Below are positions 12,461 through 24,579 of a stretch of DNA of 64,000 bases, one piece after another (positions within the stretch are counted from its first letter, which is position 1; every line of letters begins with the position of its first letter). The stretch is from NCBI RefSeq assembly GCF_013373865.1, contig NC_050473.1, positions 3,397,455 to 3,461,454 on the forward strand. The letters run 5' to 3'. A model generated the notes under the pieces. The model had not been told where the DNA came from and did not search any database. It worked only from the letters and a program-made list of their open reading frames with translations. A program made the translations under genes and the position numbers. This DNA comes from Monomorium pharaonis (lineage: Eukaryota > Arthropoda > Insecta > Hymenoptera > Formicidae).

Positions 12461-13126
12461 TAAAAAAATTTGCCACTGTTGTTACTGCGTTAATTTAATA
12501 TAGTTTTTTTTGTAAAAATATACTTGTTCAAAAGTATACTTGATCATACTAATTACAAACTAAAATTCATGCTATTCTAGCTAATGGACGTAGCTATTAG
12601 TTGCAACGAATCGCTCATTTGCAAGCAAATAGCAGTACTGCTAGATGAAGTATTTCTCGTAAGTAAGAATCGCAGAGAATATATTCAAAGGCGCAGTATT
12701 ATAAGATTTTGCATTATTGTTTTGAACAAGAAAATTTCATTTCATAAAGGAATTTCTCAGAATCTAGGCCTTAGAATTGGATTTTGAAAAAAGAAAATAA
12801 ATTTAAACAATATAATTCTGCATCTCTTTCTTAAAAAGTCACTTAAAAATTCAGAAACTTGATATTCGGTTTTATGGAATGATACCTACAATATTACCAA
12901 AAACACCAAAACCTGTGTCTTCTACAATGAAATTACAATTAATGGTTACAAAACTACCATAGCCATTCGTTAAAGTATCTACCGTAATTAAATTTTTGTG
13001 ACTTAGAACAGCTAATTAAATTTAGTTACGTTGCTAAAGTTATTCGTATGTTACAACCGAAATTTTGTTATCATACAGATTGCTGCTGCAACTAATCTTT
13101 GTTTTCCGTAAAGCAAAGTGAAGTAT
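12461..13126. other. AT-rich non-coding stretch
   Basis: No gene, array or clear element seen. A 67-codon frame at 12,584-12,787 has no family resemblance. Confidence 0.35.
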
Positions 13127-13195
13127 TATTCTCTAAATTACAATCAGGGAAAAATCAATAAAATCAATGAAGATGCATAAGTATGTCACTAACTT
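13127..13195. mobile_element. Partial miniature element, family C (left end)
   Basis: Starts 'tattctctaaattacaatca', nearly identical to the left end of the full copy at 41,803. It is followed by degenerate 'aatcaatgaa' repeats and then runs into a family A half-copy, so one element appears to have been interrupted or truncated. Confidence 0.6.
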
Positions 13196-13300
13196 TCATC
13201 ACACTTGAATGCCTTTTATAATTATTTTAATAATGCAATAAAATTATTTTCATATCAATATTTATCTAAATTTGTAGCTACTTTACGCAATAAAATTATT
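13196..13300. mobile_element. Half-copy of miniature element, family A
   Basis: Shares 'ataattattttaataatgca', 'aaaattattttcatatc' and 'ttgtagctactttacgcaat' with the right halves of the family A elements at 2.3 and 36.4 kb. The left half is missing. Confidence 0.55.
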
Positions 13301-13399
13301 TTTAATAAAATTATTATGTAAAGAAAAAAAAGAGATATGCTAATTGCGACTAACTAATAGTTAACATAATTGTGATAATTAATGATTGTTAATATTACA

Positions 13400-14700
13400 A
13401 ACATAAACGCGATAAAACACTTATCTTGCCATTGAAGGAAGTGAAACGAAAAAATAAGTGATCCGTAAGAAAAGAAATGGAAATATACGTACGTACGGTT
13501 CTAGCGAAAGCGAATTCCAAGGATCGCAAGAGCAGACGTTGAAAGGCACAATATAATAAAAGAACATCGAAGGAAGAGAGGAAGGTAGAAGGAAGCGTAA
13601 AATAGCGAGGAAGAATCTCTACTTTCGCTGAAAAGGATTCGAGGTCTTGACGCGCACCTTTCGTCGCTCGACGTATCTCGGTGTCTTCGCAGTTACGACT
13701 TGGGTCATGCACGATCGCCGAGGCGAATGTCCGTAAGCGACTCCTCGTCGACGGTCAATTAGTCACCGTGCGTTAGTCGCGGCTCGAGTGGAAGGTAATT
13801 AAGCCGATCACCAGCGAGCATTGTCGCCGTGACAATTAGGGAGCTCGTGCTCCTAATGGAAAACCACGACGAAACCCTCCATAGTTTTGTTTAGCGAGAA
13901 AACTCGTGTCATAGACAGTAAACCCTGTTAAGAGAATCGGATCTTGGTCCCCCGAAAAAACAATATGGTGCACAAGAAAAGGGAAACAAGTTAAATTACA
14001 CAAATATAGAGGCTGTTACATTGGGCCTACTGCACGATGCAGTAACGAAATCTCTATTACGAGATAACGGAAACTGTGGACTCAAGTATTTTACAAATAA
14101 CTTCGAATCTGGAACAAACATATTCGAATTTTTTATGACTACTTTATTGGAAACTTTATTTCTAGTATTTCAACAATTTCTTTCTTAAGGTACAAATACT
14201 ACTTGTAAAAGGTTCTATTTTTTCAAAGGTAATCATTTAAAAATTTGAAAGCAACTAGTCGGCATCGCTTACTTCGCGATACAATGTATGAAATATATAT
14301 TCTTACTGAATAGTACTTGAATCCTAGAAAATAAAACTTCATTATTGAATTTAACTAGAATTTTTAAATACCTGTTGAACTTGATCTATCACTAACGGAG
14401 ACTCAACGCGAGTCTGTTATGAATCAAGCGAGAGGGAAAAGGACAGATCACTTGAGCAAGATTAGCCCTGAACGACGCCTGTATAGTTGGGATTTTCGAA
14501 CGTGGCAGCGCGACGAATTGGAGCCACGTGCAAGTTAACGCACTCGCTTAATGACTCGTAGGAAGGGTGGACAAGAAAGTAGCGAAGCGGAGAGGTCGGG
14601 TTACGCCGTGAAAGGGAAACGCTTGAATACGGTTTAAGCGGGGCGTACAGCCAACAACACGCAGGCGGGGGTCGACAGGCGTTGATATTCTTGTATGTGA
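13400..14700. other. CpG-rich patch followed by AT-rich DNA, no gene recognised
   Basis: GC- and CpG-rich at 13,400-13,960, AT-rich at 13,960-14,380, then mixed. The open frames at 13,395-13,712 and 14,462-14,821 (both minus) have no conserved motif. Confidence 0.35.
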
Positions 14701-14748
14701 GGAGTCTGGTTATGTGTTTTGCTGTACTGTGCTCTGTACGCATATGCG

Positions 14749-14776
14749 TGCGCGCGCGTATGTGTGTGTGTGTGTA
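14749..14776. repeat. (CG)n-(TG)n alternating purine-pyrimidine tract
   Basis: gcgcgcgcg passes into a pure TG run. Such tracts can adopt Z-DNA; no role is implied. Confidence 0.85.
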
Positions 14777-14829
14777 TCGGCGCACGGGACTTCTGCTGAT
14801 CAATATTACCGTAGTGCACACGCCTGTCG

Positions 14830-15821
14830 CGTATATACATATTCTTTACCTTCCAAAATTACTAAATCGAAACTTCCCGACATTTTTGAGATTCTCAAAG
14901 ACAGAATTGCATTGTCCTATTTTAAATACAACGTGTGTATCTAACTTTTCTTCGTTAATTTATCGTCGCATATAAAATGTTAGTTTTATATTAATAATTT
15001 TAGCATAATATTTCTATAAAAAAAATATATAAATTTTATACTTTATATATAATAAAATATATGATGTAACAGCTGTTTTGGTTCTTGGGTGAAATATATA
15101 TAGTACATTCCTACTCCATAATTACATTTTCATTGTTGTCGACAAATTATTCTTAGAATTAATAAGCTTCCATTTTATTCTTGATCCCAAAAGCAAGCAG
15201 GTTGACGATTAGCAACGTCGTCAGCAAACCAAAGAATCGTCGGCGGTGAACGACACCATGGCCCGCAAATTCCCGCGCTCAGATTCAGAGAGATCAGTCG
15301 TGCCGGATTAGAATCGTCTAACAGGTTTGCACGCTGGCATCGCGAGACCGAAGCGCTTGTTGCACGCACGGTGTCGATGGTGACGATGACGAAAGAGATT
15401 AATTTTCATTAGCTCACCTGTACGTGTGCGCGCATACATTTACCGAGCGACGAACATCTCGAGTAGCAGATCTGCGAAATCACTCGGATCGCTTAATATT
15501 CGCTGTAACAGCTATTACGCTCTCATTTCGGTTCTTCCCTCGTCAAGTCATATAAAACGTTGAATATACAGAGCATTTATGATACATATCTCGCGACCGC
15601 GCGGCGACTGTTGTACTTAATTTCTTTTAAAGCACGGAGCCGTCAATTACGAGTTGATTGTCTGATCGTATCGAGATCGGAAATCTGTTTCCCCTCGATA
15701 ATCGCGGACGAGATACAAAGTAGGACTAATAGATAGAAATGCAAACTTCGAGGCCGATAATTGAAGCGGCAATGATGAGCGGGCGGGCATCAGCTACTCG
15801 TCCCAGACAACGGATCGCAGG

Positions 15822-15824
<3 letters not shown>
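14830..15824. other. Non-coding stretch, AT-rich then mixed
   Basis: AT-rich at 14,850-15,180 and moderately CpG-rich at 15,180-15,824. No gene recognised. Confidence 0.35.

Positions 15825-15883
<59 letters not shown>
15825..15883. repeat. (TC)n microsatellite
   Basis: Pure TC dinucleotide run of about 59 bp, equivalent to GA on the minus strand. Confidence 0.95.
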
Positions 15884-15887
<4 letters not shown>

Positions 15888-17400
15888 GGCGTAGTTTAAT
15901 CGGTAAGCTTCGAAATGATATTAGCCGATCAAATCGAGTCCCATGTGTACCTAACCGGAACGGATACGCCGGTGAAAGATGTCGATGCCTCCTGCAGAGA
16001 TGAAAATGCAATCGAACATTAGTGGAAAAACCGAGGGGACAAGAGCTGATGGAGAGAGAGAATCGAATCTACTCAGTGATTGATTTGTCGACGGGAAAAG
16101 AACAGGCGGATGATGATGTCGTAATATTTTCCAGCGACGTGTTCGCCACTCGCGATTATTCCGTAATAAAATTCTGTATTACTCACGAACAATTCTGCGA
16201 AGAATATTAATTTCATTACGCGGAGATATTCCGAGTATACCGTTTTCCCCTCTGCTGTCACGATTATCTTTCGATGGAAAATTATTTGCAAAAATCACAA
16301 GTTTTAAGATAAACTTTCGAAAGTTTTCAGCTGTGTTACACCGTTTCTTTCGAACGATGTAAATTCGCGGAAATCGTCGCGGCAAAAAATATACTTTTTT
16401 CCCCATTCGTACACGAACGATACCGTCGATTATAATACTTTAAAGCCGCGATTCTCCGGCTAGCCCGGCAAGCGATAACGTTCATCGTTATCGAAGGATC
16501 GATATGGTCGCTGTGAGGAGACTTCGGACGGTTCTGTTTGATAACGAGAACAGCGGAACGGTGGAAAGGAAGAAGAGAGTAGGGTTCAAAACGCGGCGTG
16601 AGAAGAATTTAGCGGTGGTTAGTGCAGCAGCGGCACTGCCCTTTGAAAAATTCTTCGAGAGGGCAAGTAAACCAGAGGGAGAGAAAGCCGACAAGCTGAG
16701 ATACGAAGGATAAAGACATGCGAAAAAAGTACGACTAATAGAAATAAGGCGAAAGGGGAAACGGGAGAAACGGGAGAAACGGGAGGGTGCTCGGGCCAAT
16801 GCGATAGAGCGAGAGAAAGACGAAATTTCCTGTGCGAGACAGAAGGAGAGAGAGAGAGAGAGAGAGAGATGTGAAGAGTAGCTGCTGCTGGCTGCGGCTC
16901 CCCGATATCGATTTCCGATAGACGGCATTTAGTGCTCTGTATATTCTGTCTGGTCCCCATACGTGTCTGATACGAGGACATATACGTATCCGTGATGGGC
17001 ACGACACCGTGATACGCGGCAGGCACCGGAGAACCTGGGGGGGAAAGGTAGAGAGGGAAGGAGGGAGGAGGAGGTGGAGGAGTAGGAGCAAGGGAGGATA
17101 GGAAGGAGAGGCGAGAGGCCGCGGGCGCTGCAAATTGCAGTCAAGCGGCATACAAGGTGACGCAAAGGGAACGGCCGATGCGTTCCCGATGAACCTCGGA
17201 GGCGAATGACCCTTTCGCGTAGCAATTAGAGAGACCCCGAAGAGAGATTGAAGACCGACACTAGCGATGGTGGTGATGGAGACGTTGGTGGTATTGTGAT
17301 GTGACGTATTAAAAAAACAAATTTCGCGGAGCTTTCGTACGACTATTTTGAAATTAAACAAACGAAGAGCTGAAGTTACGAGTAAATGGAAGAAGCCTGA
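15884..17400. other. CpG-rich non-coding patch with purine-rich repeats
   Basis: Includes the GA run at 16,846-16,869, a triplicated 9-bp unit cgggagaaa near 16,758-16,786, and a G/A-rich stretch at 17,036-17,110. The minus-strand frames of 135-208 codons at 16,619-17,361 are Ser/Leu/Pro-rich by-products of these purine-rich stretches and lack any motif. Confidence 0.4.
16846..16869. repeat. (GA)n microsatellite
   Basis: Short pure GA run within a purine-rich stretch. Confidence 0.9.
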
Positions 17401-18330
17401 AATTAAATAAATGACAAAAGTTACAACACATTTTTTGCAAAATCGTTTTACTGCTGCCGGTTAAACGTAAAAGGGACATTTTAATCTTTTGTATGGAATT
17501 TCATTAATAATATAATAAGAAAGTCACTGTTAGAAATTACAAACAAGCACGAATATTGAAATAGACCTGTGTTTTATCGTCTTCTAAAAACTACTTGGAA
17601 TCATTATTTGGTTTGTTGAAATATTAAGACTAATAAATAATCGTCGATAAACGGAAGTTAGCGATCATTTTCGAGATACTGCCGTCTGATAAAATAATGT
17701 TCGTGAGATTTATCGGCAAAAGAAAGTAACGAAAACATAAGACGGTAAAGACCGCCGGCGATTGCAATTAAACGTCGTAATGGAGTCTCGTCGCTTCCGT
17801 GCCTTTATGAAGCGCAACGTGTTATTATTCAAGTGCACTAACGGTGTGCTACATCGGTTTCTATAAATAATATGCGAACATTCCGGTTTTAACCAAGCGT
17901 CCTAACTTTGTTATCGCTTCGAACCATTCATAGTTTCGATGCGACAGCACACACGTGTCATTATTCCTCGAATGAAAACCGAAATAAAAAATCAACCCGA
18001 AAAAATATTCCGCGTTATCCATGTCATGTCGTATATTCATGATTTTAAATTGTTTAGATGTTATAATAATAATCGCAGACAAATCTAATCCAATGAAATG
18101 GTGAATTGTTTGAGCTTTTTTAATATATTCCAATGATTCCAAATTAATATTTTTATATCCACTAATTAACATCCGATATGTGCTGATTTCTGAGAAAAAT
18201 GCCAAGAAAATAATCTGAAGAAGAATTCTTCCAGTTGCTTTTTAATTTTAATTTTAATTTTGCAATTATATATTAGGAAGAAAATAAATTTAACCATTCT
18301 TACAGTATTTTATAAAAGCGTGTTATTCGA
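17401..18330. other. AT-rich stretch, no feature supported
   Basis: Low GC except for a CpG-rich spot near 17,690-17,830. The frame at 17,861-18,205 (-) is AT-rich and unlike any family I know. Confidence 0.35.
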
Positions 18331-19730
18331 TTGCTGTGCTTTTTCTTTTGTAATGGCGCCCGGCGACACACTAAACTAAGATTATATTTTTCCTGATTTT
18401 TCCGGATTTGTACGGATCCATGGCAATCTCGGTTTCTTAATCAACGAGAACAAACGTTCGATCTTTAATCGTACACCATAAAGGATAGTAAAAATGCGCG
18501 GGGGAGAGATGGCGGCCGGAGCATGGCTCGATTTACACAGAAGGGATTCGCCTTCTCGCGGATTGAAAGATGCTCTCACCACGCCGAGCAGGCTGGTCGT
18601 GCAGCCGGGGTGTAATTAGCCTGCACAATAGCGAAGGTGCCAGTAAACTCCTCATTAATCAAAACCTCCGCTTCCAAGAGAGAAGACCTTGCCCGTTCCC
18701 TTATCCCTCTCGCCCCTTTTCTCCTCTCACGCGCGCTGGAAGGAAGGCGCGTATTAATTATTGCTCGCGGTTGGCCTTTGTTTATCCCACCAATATTCCA
18801 GCCACCGCCACTTGTTTGCGCGCGGGGGCTTTCTCCTCGTTTTACGAGCGAAAATCTCCACGAAGCCGATGTCGACGCTGTTGTTGCCTTAATCGCCGAT
18901 CGATACATCCGTCTAATCGCCAATCGACGTATATCGGCGTATACTCGCTTCGCGAGGGAGAAGGGTAACATCATCCCCTCTTACCAGCAGTACGGAGCTA
19001 ATGATTATAGCTGCGGAAGCATCGCCCTTACCGTCCCTGTTTGCTTTCCCTGTGCTTCGTGTCGCTGTGCGCCATACTCCTCACTTCTCGAAGATCTCTT
19101 ACGATTGCGGCTTAGTAAACCCCTGTCCCAGTTTTCAACTCCCAGTGGCTCTTGACGGCGAAACACCGACCATATAAACATGCGAATTCATCGTGCCCTC
19201 AAATCGACGTATATAAAATCCCCGTCGATGCGAAATAATCGAATGAGCCTTGATTATGCCGAAAGTCGTAGACGACTCAATACTTTGCGTATGGATGAGC
19301 GGAAAATAAATTAGTCGTGCAATAATCGAAGATAATTTGCGCGGATTACTTGCGCGAGAAGCGTACCGAGGCGCTCTGGATGAAATTGATGTTGGCTAAA
19401 GCCGAGGGTAGAGGACAGGGCGGAAGTGGTAATCGATGCTCGGCACCAATTAGTAAAACCAAGCCCGCGCCGCCGGACTTGCTTTGAGCCCTTTCGAGGA
19501 ACAATGCGCAACGGAACGCGTGTATCGATCGATTCTTTCAAACTTCTCTCGAGCTTGAGAATTCGAGAACTCGAGAGAAAAAGGGAAAAGGAGGGAGAAA
19601 AAGAGGAATGGAAAGAGAAAGAAAGAGAAAATCTTTATCGTTTAGAGAACCTATGCCGTTATAATTTCACGAATTATGTGCTGCGTGACATCTCAGAAAC
19701 AGACTGTAATGATCCGTACAATTAGAGTAA
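18331..19730. other. CpG-rich patch with overlapping open frames, no recognised gene
   Basis: Frames of 132 and 172 codons (+) and 132 codons (-) overlap at 18,570-19,155. Being open on both strands at once, with no motif, argues for composition and not coding. A purine-rich run (gaaaaagggaaaaggaggg and similar) lies at 19,575-19,630. Confidence 0.4.
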
Positions 19731-19769
19731 CAAATAATCCTTTGCACAAAAGAAAAGAACATTCTCGTT

Positions 19770-20140
19770 TTGAGAATATCTTTATTTTCGAAATGTTAAA
19801 CATAGAAATAAGATAGCGCGATTAAACAAACATAATTTGCTTACATAAAAGAAAATATATATTATCGAACAAAAAATACTTTTTTATTATTCAATAATTA
19901 AGAGAAAAAAATATAAAAGACAGCAATATCTCACAAATAAAGAATTAAAATTTTTAATATTGCTATTCAAATAGACATACTATTATTTAGATGACTATAT
20001 AAAATTGAAATAAAAATATAATACTCTTTGCAAAAAAATTGGCTATCAAATTCTTAAAAATTAAATAATAGGTATATTAAAAAAATGCCATTGCTTCATA
20101 TATAAACAAGAATATAATTTTTTTTGTTTACGCGTGAAGT
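19770..20140. mobile_element. AT-rich element resembling family B, reverse orientation
   Basis: Shares 'acataatttgcttacataaa' (compare 'gcttactt' of the inverted 11.3-kb copy), 'tttttaatattgctatt', 'aaaatataatactctttg' and the end 'cttcatatataaacaagaat' with family B. Its divergence makes the ends uncertain. Confidence 0.45.
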
Positions 20141-20296
20141 AATTGTTAAATAGAACATTAGTTTTAACTTGTTTTAATTTGAGTTTTTTTCTATATGTAA
20201 AATATTAAAATCGTATTATTTCTATATCTCATATCCATTCATGTAATACAACACTAGTCGTAAAGATAAAGCTGCCTTTCTGCATGTGATAAGGCA

Positions 20297-20329
20297 GGAT
20301 GCTGTACCCCTGCTTACAGGGTGTCATCC
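20297..20329. other. Short imperfect hairpin
   Basis: ggatg..accc(c)tg pairs with cagggt..catcc around a CTTA loop. It is short and isolated; it could be a small RNA hairpin or chance. Confidence 0.3.
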
Positions 20330-20354
20330 CGCGTTGTCCTACTTTGTACAAGCC

Positions 20355-20355
20355 T

Positions 20356-20386
<31 letters not shown>
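20355..20386. repeat. (TG)n-(CG)n tract followed by a small inverted repeat
   Basis: An alternating TG run becomes CGCGCGC and leads into gcatgcc-aca-ggcatg. The tract is prone to Z-DNA. Confidence 0.85.
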
Positions 20387-20532
20387 TGCCACAGGCATGT
20401 GCAGAGAAGCGTGTCCTTGCGAAGTTTCGTCTGCTTCTCCTGGTCAACGTTCCTACGCCCGCTAGCCGGGTATCGACCGGGCGGAGGATGAGGCGCGATT
20501 TAATCCTCTGGGAGTAAAAAGGGCAAGACCCA

Positions 20533-20557
20533 AGAGAGAGAGAGATGATAGAGATAT

Positions 20558-20635
<78 letters not shown>

Positions 20636-20989
20636 CAGAGTAGAGAGAGAGAGAGAGAGAGAGAGAAGAGAGAGAGAGAAGGAGGAGAGCGAGAAGAGAA
20701 GAGATAGAGAAGCAGAAGCGATCACGCGCTAGAGAGAGCGATAGGCTCGAGCGAACTCGAGAGAAGCGCGCTCTCTCTGCTATCGCTCTCGCTGCTCGCT
20801 CTCGCTCGTATGCTCTCGTCGCGCTCTCTCTCTCTCTCTCGCTCGCGCTCTCTCTCGCTCCTCTCTCGCGCTCTCAATCTCGCTCTCTCGCCTCTGTCTC
20901 TCGCGCTTCTCGACTCTCTTCTCTCTTCTCGCGGACCTCTCTCTTCCCGCTTCGCGCTCTCTCTCGCTCTCTCGCTCTCTTCTTCTCCT
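20533..20989. repeat. (GA)n followed by (TC)n: second quasi-palindromic microsatellite
   Basis: Purine GA-rich sequence (20,533-20,712) is followed by a short mixed centre (about 20,713-20,768, with ctcgagcgaactcgag). A CT/CG-rich pyrimidine arm then runs to about 20,989. It has the same layout as 7,025-7,407 but is more interrupted, with CG steps in the right arm. The Ser/Leu and Arg/Glu frames here (87-94 codons) are artefacts. Confidence 0.9.
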
Positions 20990-21942
20990 GAAATTCTCAC
21001 CGCCAAGCTGAAAGGAATAAATCAAAGCTTCACTTATCAATTCGGTGAACATCGTAAAGTATCGGTTGAAACCCTCTAAGTCCCCTTTACCGAGGAGGTA
21101 AATCGAGCCTTACGATCGAGAAAGAAGTATCGGTGAATTAACATGAAGCAGACAACGCGTTTCGGTCAACATTAACAAGTGACGCCGTCGCCAGATTTGG
21201 GCAATCTGGCGGGACGCTCTGTTGCACGCGGAGATCAAATGCCCCATAAATATTCGTTCGGAGATATATGAAGAATATCGGTTGGATTGTTTTACGTAAA
21301 TATGAGAAGGGAATCCAATCCCGGAGCGCTTTATCACTGTCGAGAGATCATTTGGCTATCGCAGGGAAAAATCTCAAGGACGCCGCGAGCAAACGTCTCT
21401 CCAAGATCTTCGACTTTTCGATCGAGTTTTCCCCCCGTTCCTCGTTGGCGTCCGCCACTCTCGCCGGGGAAACTTTCGACTACTCACTAACCGGCGAGGA
21501 ATAATCCTCTCAGGAATATTCCTGCCGGGTGTTAGTCGTCGCCATTGCCGCCGTCGTTATCGCGGTACGGTAACGATCGTCGACGTTAAAGTCACGAGAA
21601 AGAGGGAGGGAGGAAGAGAGAAGCAGAACGAAGAGGAGCAGAGGAAAGGAGAGGAGAGAAGAGGCGAGAGGCGCAGCGCGCGAGTGGGACGAACGAGGTA
21701 AGGGAAACAGGAAGAGATGGCGAAACTCGACGAGGGGCTGAACAGGGAAAACGCGTGCGGGAAGGGCGGCAAAGGAAAGCTCTTCTCGTGTGTATAGGTG
21801 TGTCTGCCGGGGAGAGGGGGAGAGAGAGAGAGAGAGAGCTCCGCGAGGGAATGTTAATTAATTAGCGTTGCGGCATTGATCACGCCGTTACTTTGCACTG
21901 CCGCGCTGCACCCTACACCTCGACACGCCATCATTGCCTGCG

Positions 21943-21945
<3 letters not shown>
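20990..21945. other. CpG-rich non-coding stretch
   Basis: Mixed sequence with a purine-rich section at 21,595-21,730 and a short GA run at 21,819-21,838. No gene recognised. Confidence 0.35.
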
Positions 21946-22034
<89 letters not shown>

Positions 22035-22036
22035 AA
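21946..22036. repeat. (GA)n microsatellite
   Basis: About 90 bp of GA with two GG interruptions; part of the 20.5-23.2 kb cluster. Confidence 0.95.
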
Positions 22037-22039
22037 GTC

Positions 22040-22720
22040 TATCCTCTTTCTCCTTCGCTCTTCTCCTCGGCACCGTTTTCTACAGCACCTCCATTAACTG
22101 TCGACGTGGTGCAGCCGTCGCGTTAATGGCAGAGTGCGCGATACTCGCCACCAATGTCGGCGTCGTCGTCGCGAAACCACTCGTCTTGAAGGACTCTTCC
22201 ACCGACTCTGCGCCAGACTACCGCTCGCTCGGCGAGCAAAACGGCCGTATGTAGGCATCACGCGACACGAGAAACGTGTCGCACGCAAGGCGCTACACTC
22301 GACGGCAAAGAGCATGTCGATGGAGTGAACAACGAGGCGAGAATCGCACGGTATTCATATGAAAGGCGTTTCCATCACCGACTTTCGGTTATTTCGAGCC
22401 CAAAGGAATCAATGTTTCTGATAATATTACACTTATACTTCGCAGACGAGTCATTTTGCGATTCTGCAACTATTCAGAAAATAACGGGTAAAAGCGATTT
22501 TCTACTTCCCTGCGTGAAATCTAAACTACTAAATCCTAATTCTAAATTATTAGAATAATAATTAAATCTTCAGTCTAATATCTATTTTGTAAATATAAAG
22601 AGTTATAAATTTTGATAATCGGTCGTATACTGAACTCAGAAATGTTTTACACGGACAAACAAGGACGATGCATTAGCCCTCTGAGATGCAAAGAGTAACG
22701 CCAGCAGATTCGGGATAGAT
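22040..22720. other. CpG-rich then AT-rich stretch, no gene seen
   Basis: CpG-rich up to about 22,340, AT-rich at 22,400-22,640. The frames are short and without motifs. Confidence 0.35.

Positions 22721-22722
<2 letters not shown>

Positions 22723-22801
<79 letters not shown>
22723..22801. repeat. (GA)n microsatellite
   Basis: About 79 bp of GA with two single-base interruptions. Confidence 0.95.
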
Positions 22802-22804
<3 letters not shown>

Positions 22805-23179
22805 AGCGGAAGTAAGCCCGGCAGGGGCGACCGTTTTTTTCTGCGGAGATTTGTGTCAGGCAAAGCGGTGAGGTTCCGCATGGTGGTATCTAGGGCTCGA
22901 CGTGGAGCCACCACCTCGTTTCCGTGCCTACACAACGTCCACCTACACACGAGGGCGCCATTCCCCTGCCCTCCCGCACCCTTCTGGAATGTGCCGCTCA
23001 GCTACTCCGTTCGCACCTATGTGCCGCCCTCGCGAGGAAAGGAGAGGAGAGAAGAAAAGAGGAGAAATAGCGAGGCTCACACACGGGGGATCGCAAAAGC
23101 GGATGAGCAAGGGGAGGGGGCAGATGACGCTTGTAGGCAGAGTCCTCGCCCCGAGAGATCTCATCATCGCGCTACCACC

Positions 23180-23203
23180 GAGAGAAAAAAAGAGAAAGAG
23201 AGA

Positions 23204-23244
<41 letters not shown>
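23180..23244. repeat. (GA)n microsatellite
   Basis: A GA run preceded by an A-rich purine stretch. It is the last member of the GA cluster. The frames crossing it at 22,853-23,540 are Arg/Glu-rich artefacts in part, with no recognised domain elsewhere. Confidence 0.9.
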
Positions 23245-23246
<2 letters not shown>

Positions 23247-23998
23247 AAGGCGAACCCTCGGGAAAGTCAATACCTTCGGTCGAGATCGCACCTTCGGAGT
23301 GCCTACTTTTCCATCTCGCTCTTTCATAAAATGACGTCTATGCTTTTCCTATTCCGCTCTTCTCGTAAGCAGAAATTCAGATTGCAGGTGATGTACTTGC
23401 CGCAAAAGTTATCGAACGTCGATGTTTTATCCATGATGGCGTTCTACGGGGAGATTTTATGCAACTTGACCGTGATGAATAAAACGATGACTTTCTTCAT
23501 TAAATCGCGCACTGTTAATCATTACGTACAAAGTACGTAACTGAAATATTTTTAAGAGTGACTAATTGTACTCTGAGTCTGTCCGTAAATTTGAATTCCC
23601 CGCGTTTATAATTCGACAGCTGTCGATTAGAATTACGCGTGTCTAAGATTAATTCGGTGATTATAAGGCAACACAACACGTGCAATCGTATATTTTATTT
23701 ATAGTTTCGAGCAGTTCTGACTCGCTGTCATAATTACATTTTACATATTCGCATACACAATCGAGGGAATCTTTAATTAAAGTCAAAGATATCCCCTTGT
23801 AAAATTTATGAACCATTCGCATTTTTGCAATCGACGCGCCATTAATATATGTTAATGTAAACACGTCTTATAAATTACTTATAGGATTTGAACGATAAAC
23901 TTAGTATCGGTCTCACTTCGTGGAAACTCAGTTCGTAAGATAAGACCATGCCGTCAATATGTGGGATATTCGGCGAAGAATTTGAGAAGGAAATAACT
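23245..23998. other. Non-coding stretch, no element recognised
   Basis: CpG-rich to about 23,660, then AT-rich. The plus frame that extends to 23,540 encodes an unremarkable sequence (KMTSMLFLFRSSRKQKFRLQ) with no family resemblance. Confidence 0.3.
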
Positions 23999-24576
23999 AC
24001 ACTGAGAAAAGTTATCAATTTGAAACTTTTTTCAACTTAAATATTTATGTATTTAATGAAATATATACACTTACGAAACTAATTGTCCAAACATACAAGA
24101 TATTGGCAGTTTATTTTATGCTGCAAATTCATCAGATATTATAAATTTTTCGGGAAGAAATCCCTGGACAAATAGTTCCGTTGACTGTGTATGTATAACA
24201 GATTATCTGGCTTATTTAATATTATTCCGCCACAACTTCACCACCTTTTTACACATACTTTCATACTTAAGTGAAAAGATCAAAATGAGAGATAAAGTAG
24301 AATCTTTGTTGTAATTTTATTTATAAATACATCTTTTCATTTAATTTTATTGACAATAGACCAGTGAATCTTTTCAATTTGACACAAAATTTTTTCTGAA
24401 AACGTATTACTGAACAAAAATTTTCATTTCTATTAAGTTTTTCGTAAAAATATTTAATAATATAAGTATGATAATATTTAATGAATTTGTGGAACACAAA
24501 ATACTTCCAATGTAAATGTTTGATCTAAAGAAATTTAATCAAGTTGCAAAATTTAGTCTACTTTCTTTCTCACTGA
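23999..24576. mobile_element. AT-rich element, family E, with CACTGAGAAA-type ends
   Basis: Starts 'acactgagaaaagttatcaa'. Its right end, read in reverse complement, is 'cagtgagaaagaaagtagac' followed by 'taaattttgcaacttgatta'. That inner end matches the arms of the palindrome at 27.5 kb. No coding capacity. Confidence 0.5.
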
Positions 24577-24579
24577 AAG

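Noticed and set aside
16488..17361. Minus-strand frames of 135-208 codons rich in Ser, Leu and Pro
   Set aside because: Created by purine-rich plus-strand DNA; no family resemblance and heavily overlapping frames.
18570..19155. Overlapping 132- and 172-codon frames
   Set aside because: Open simultaneously on both strands in CpG-rich DNA, with no motif or splice context.
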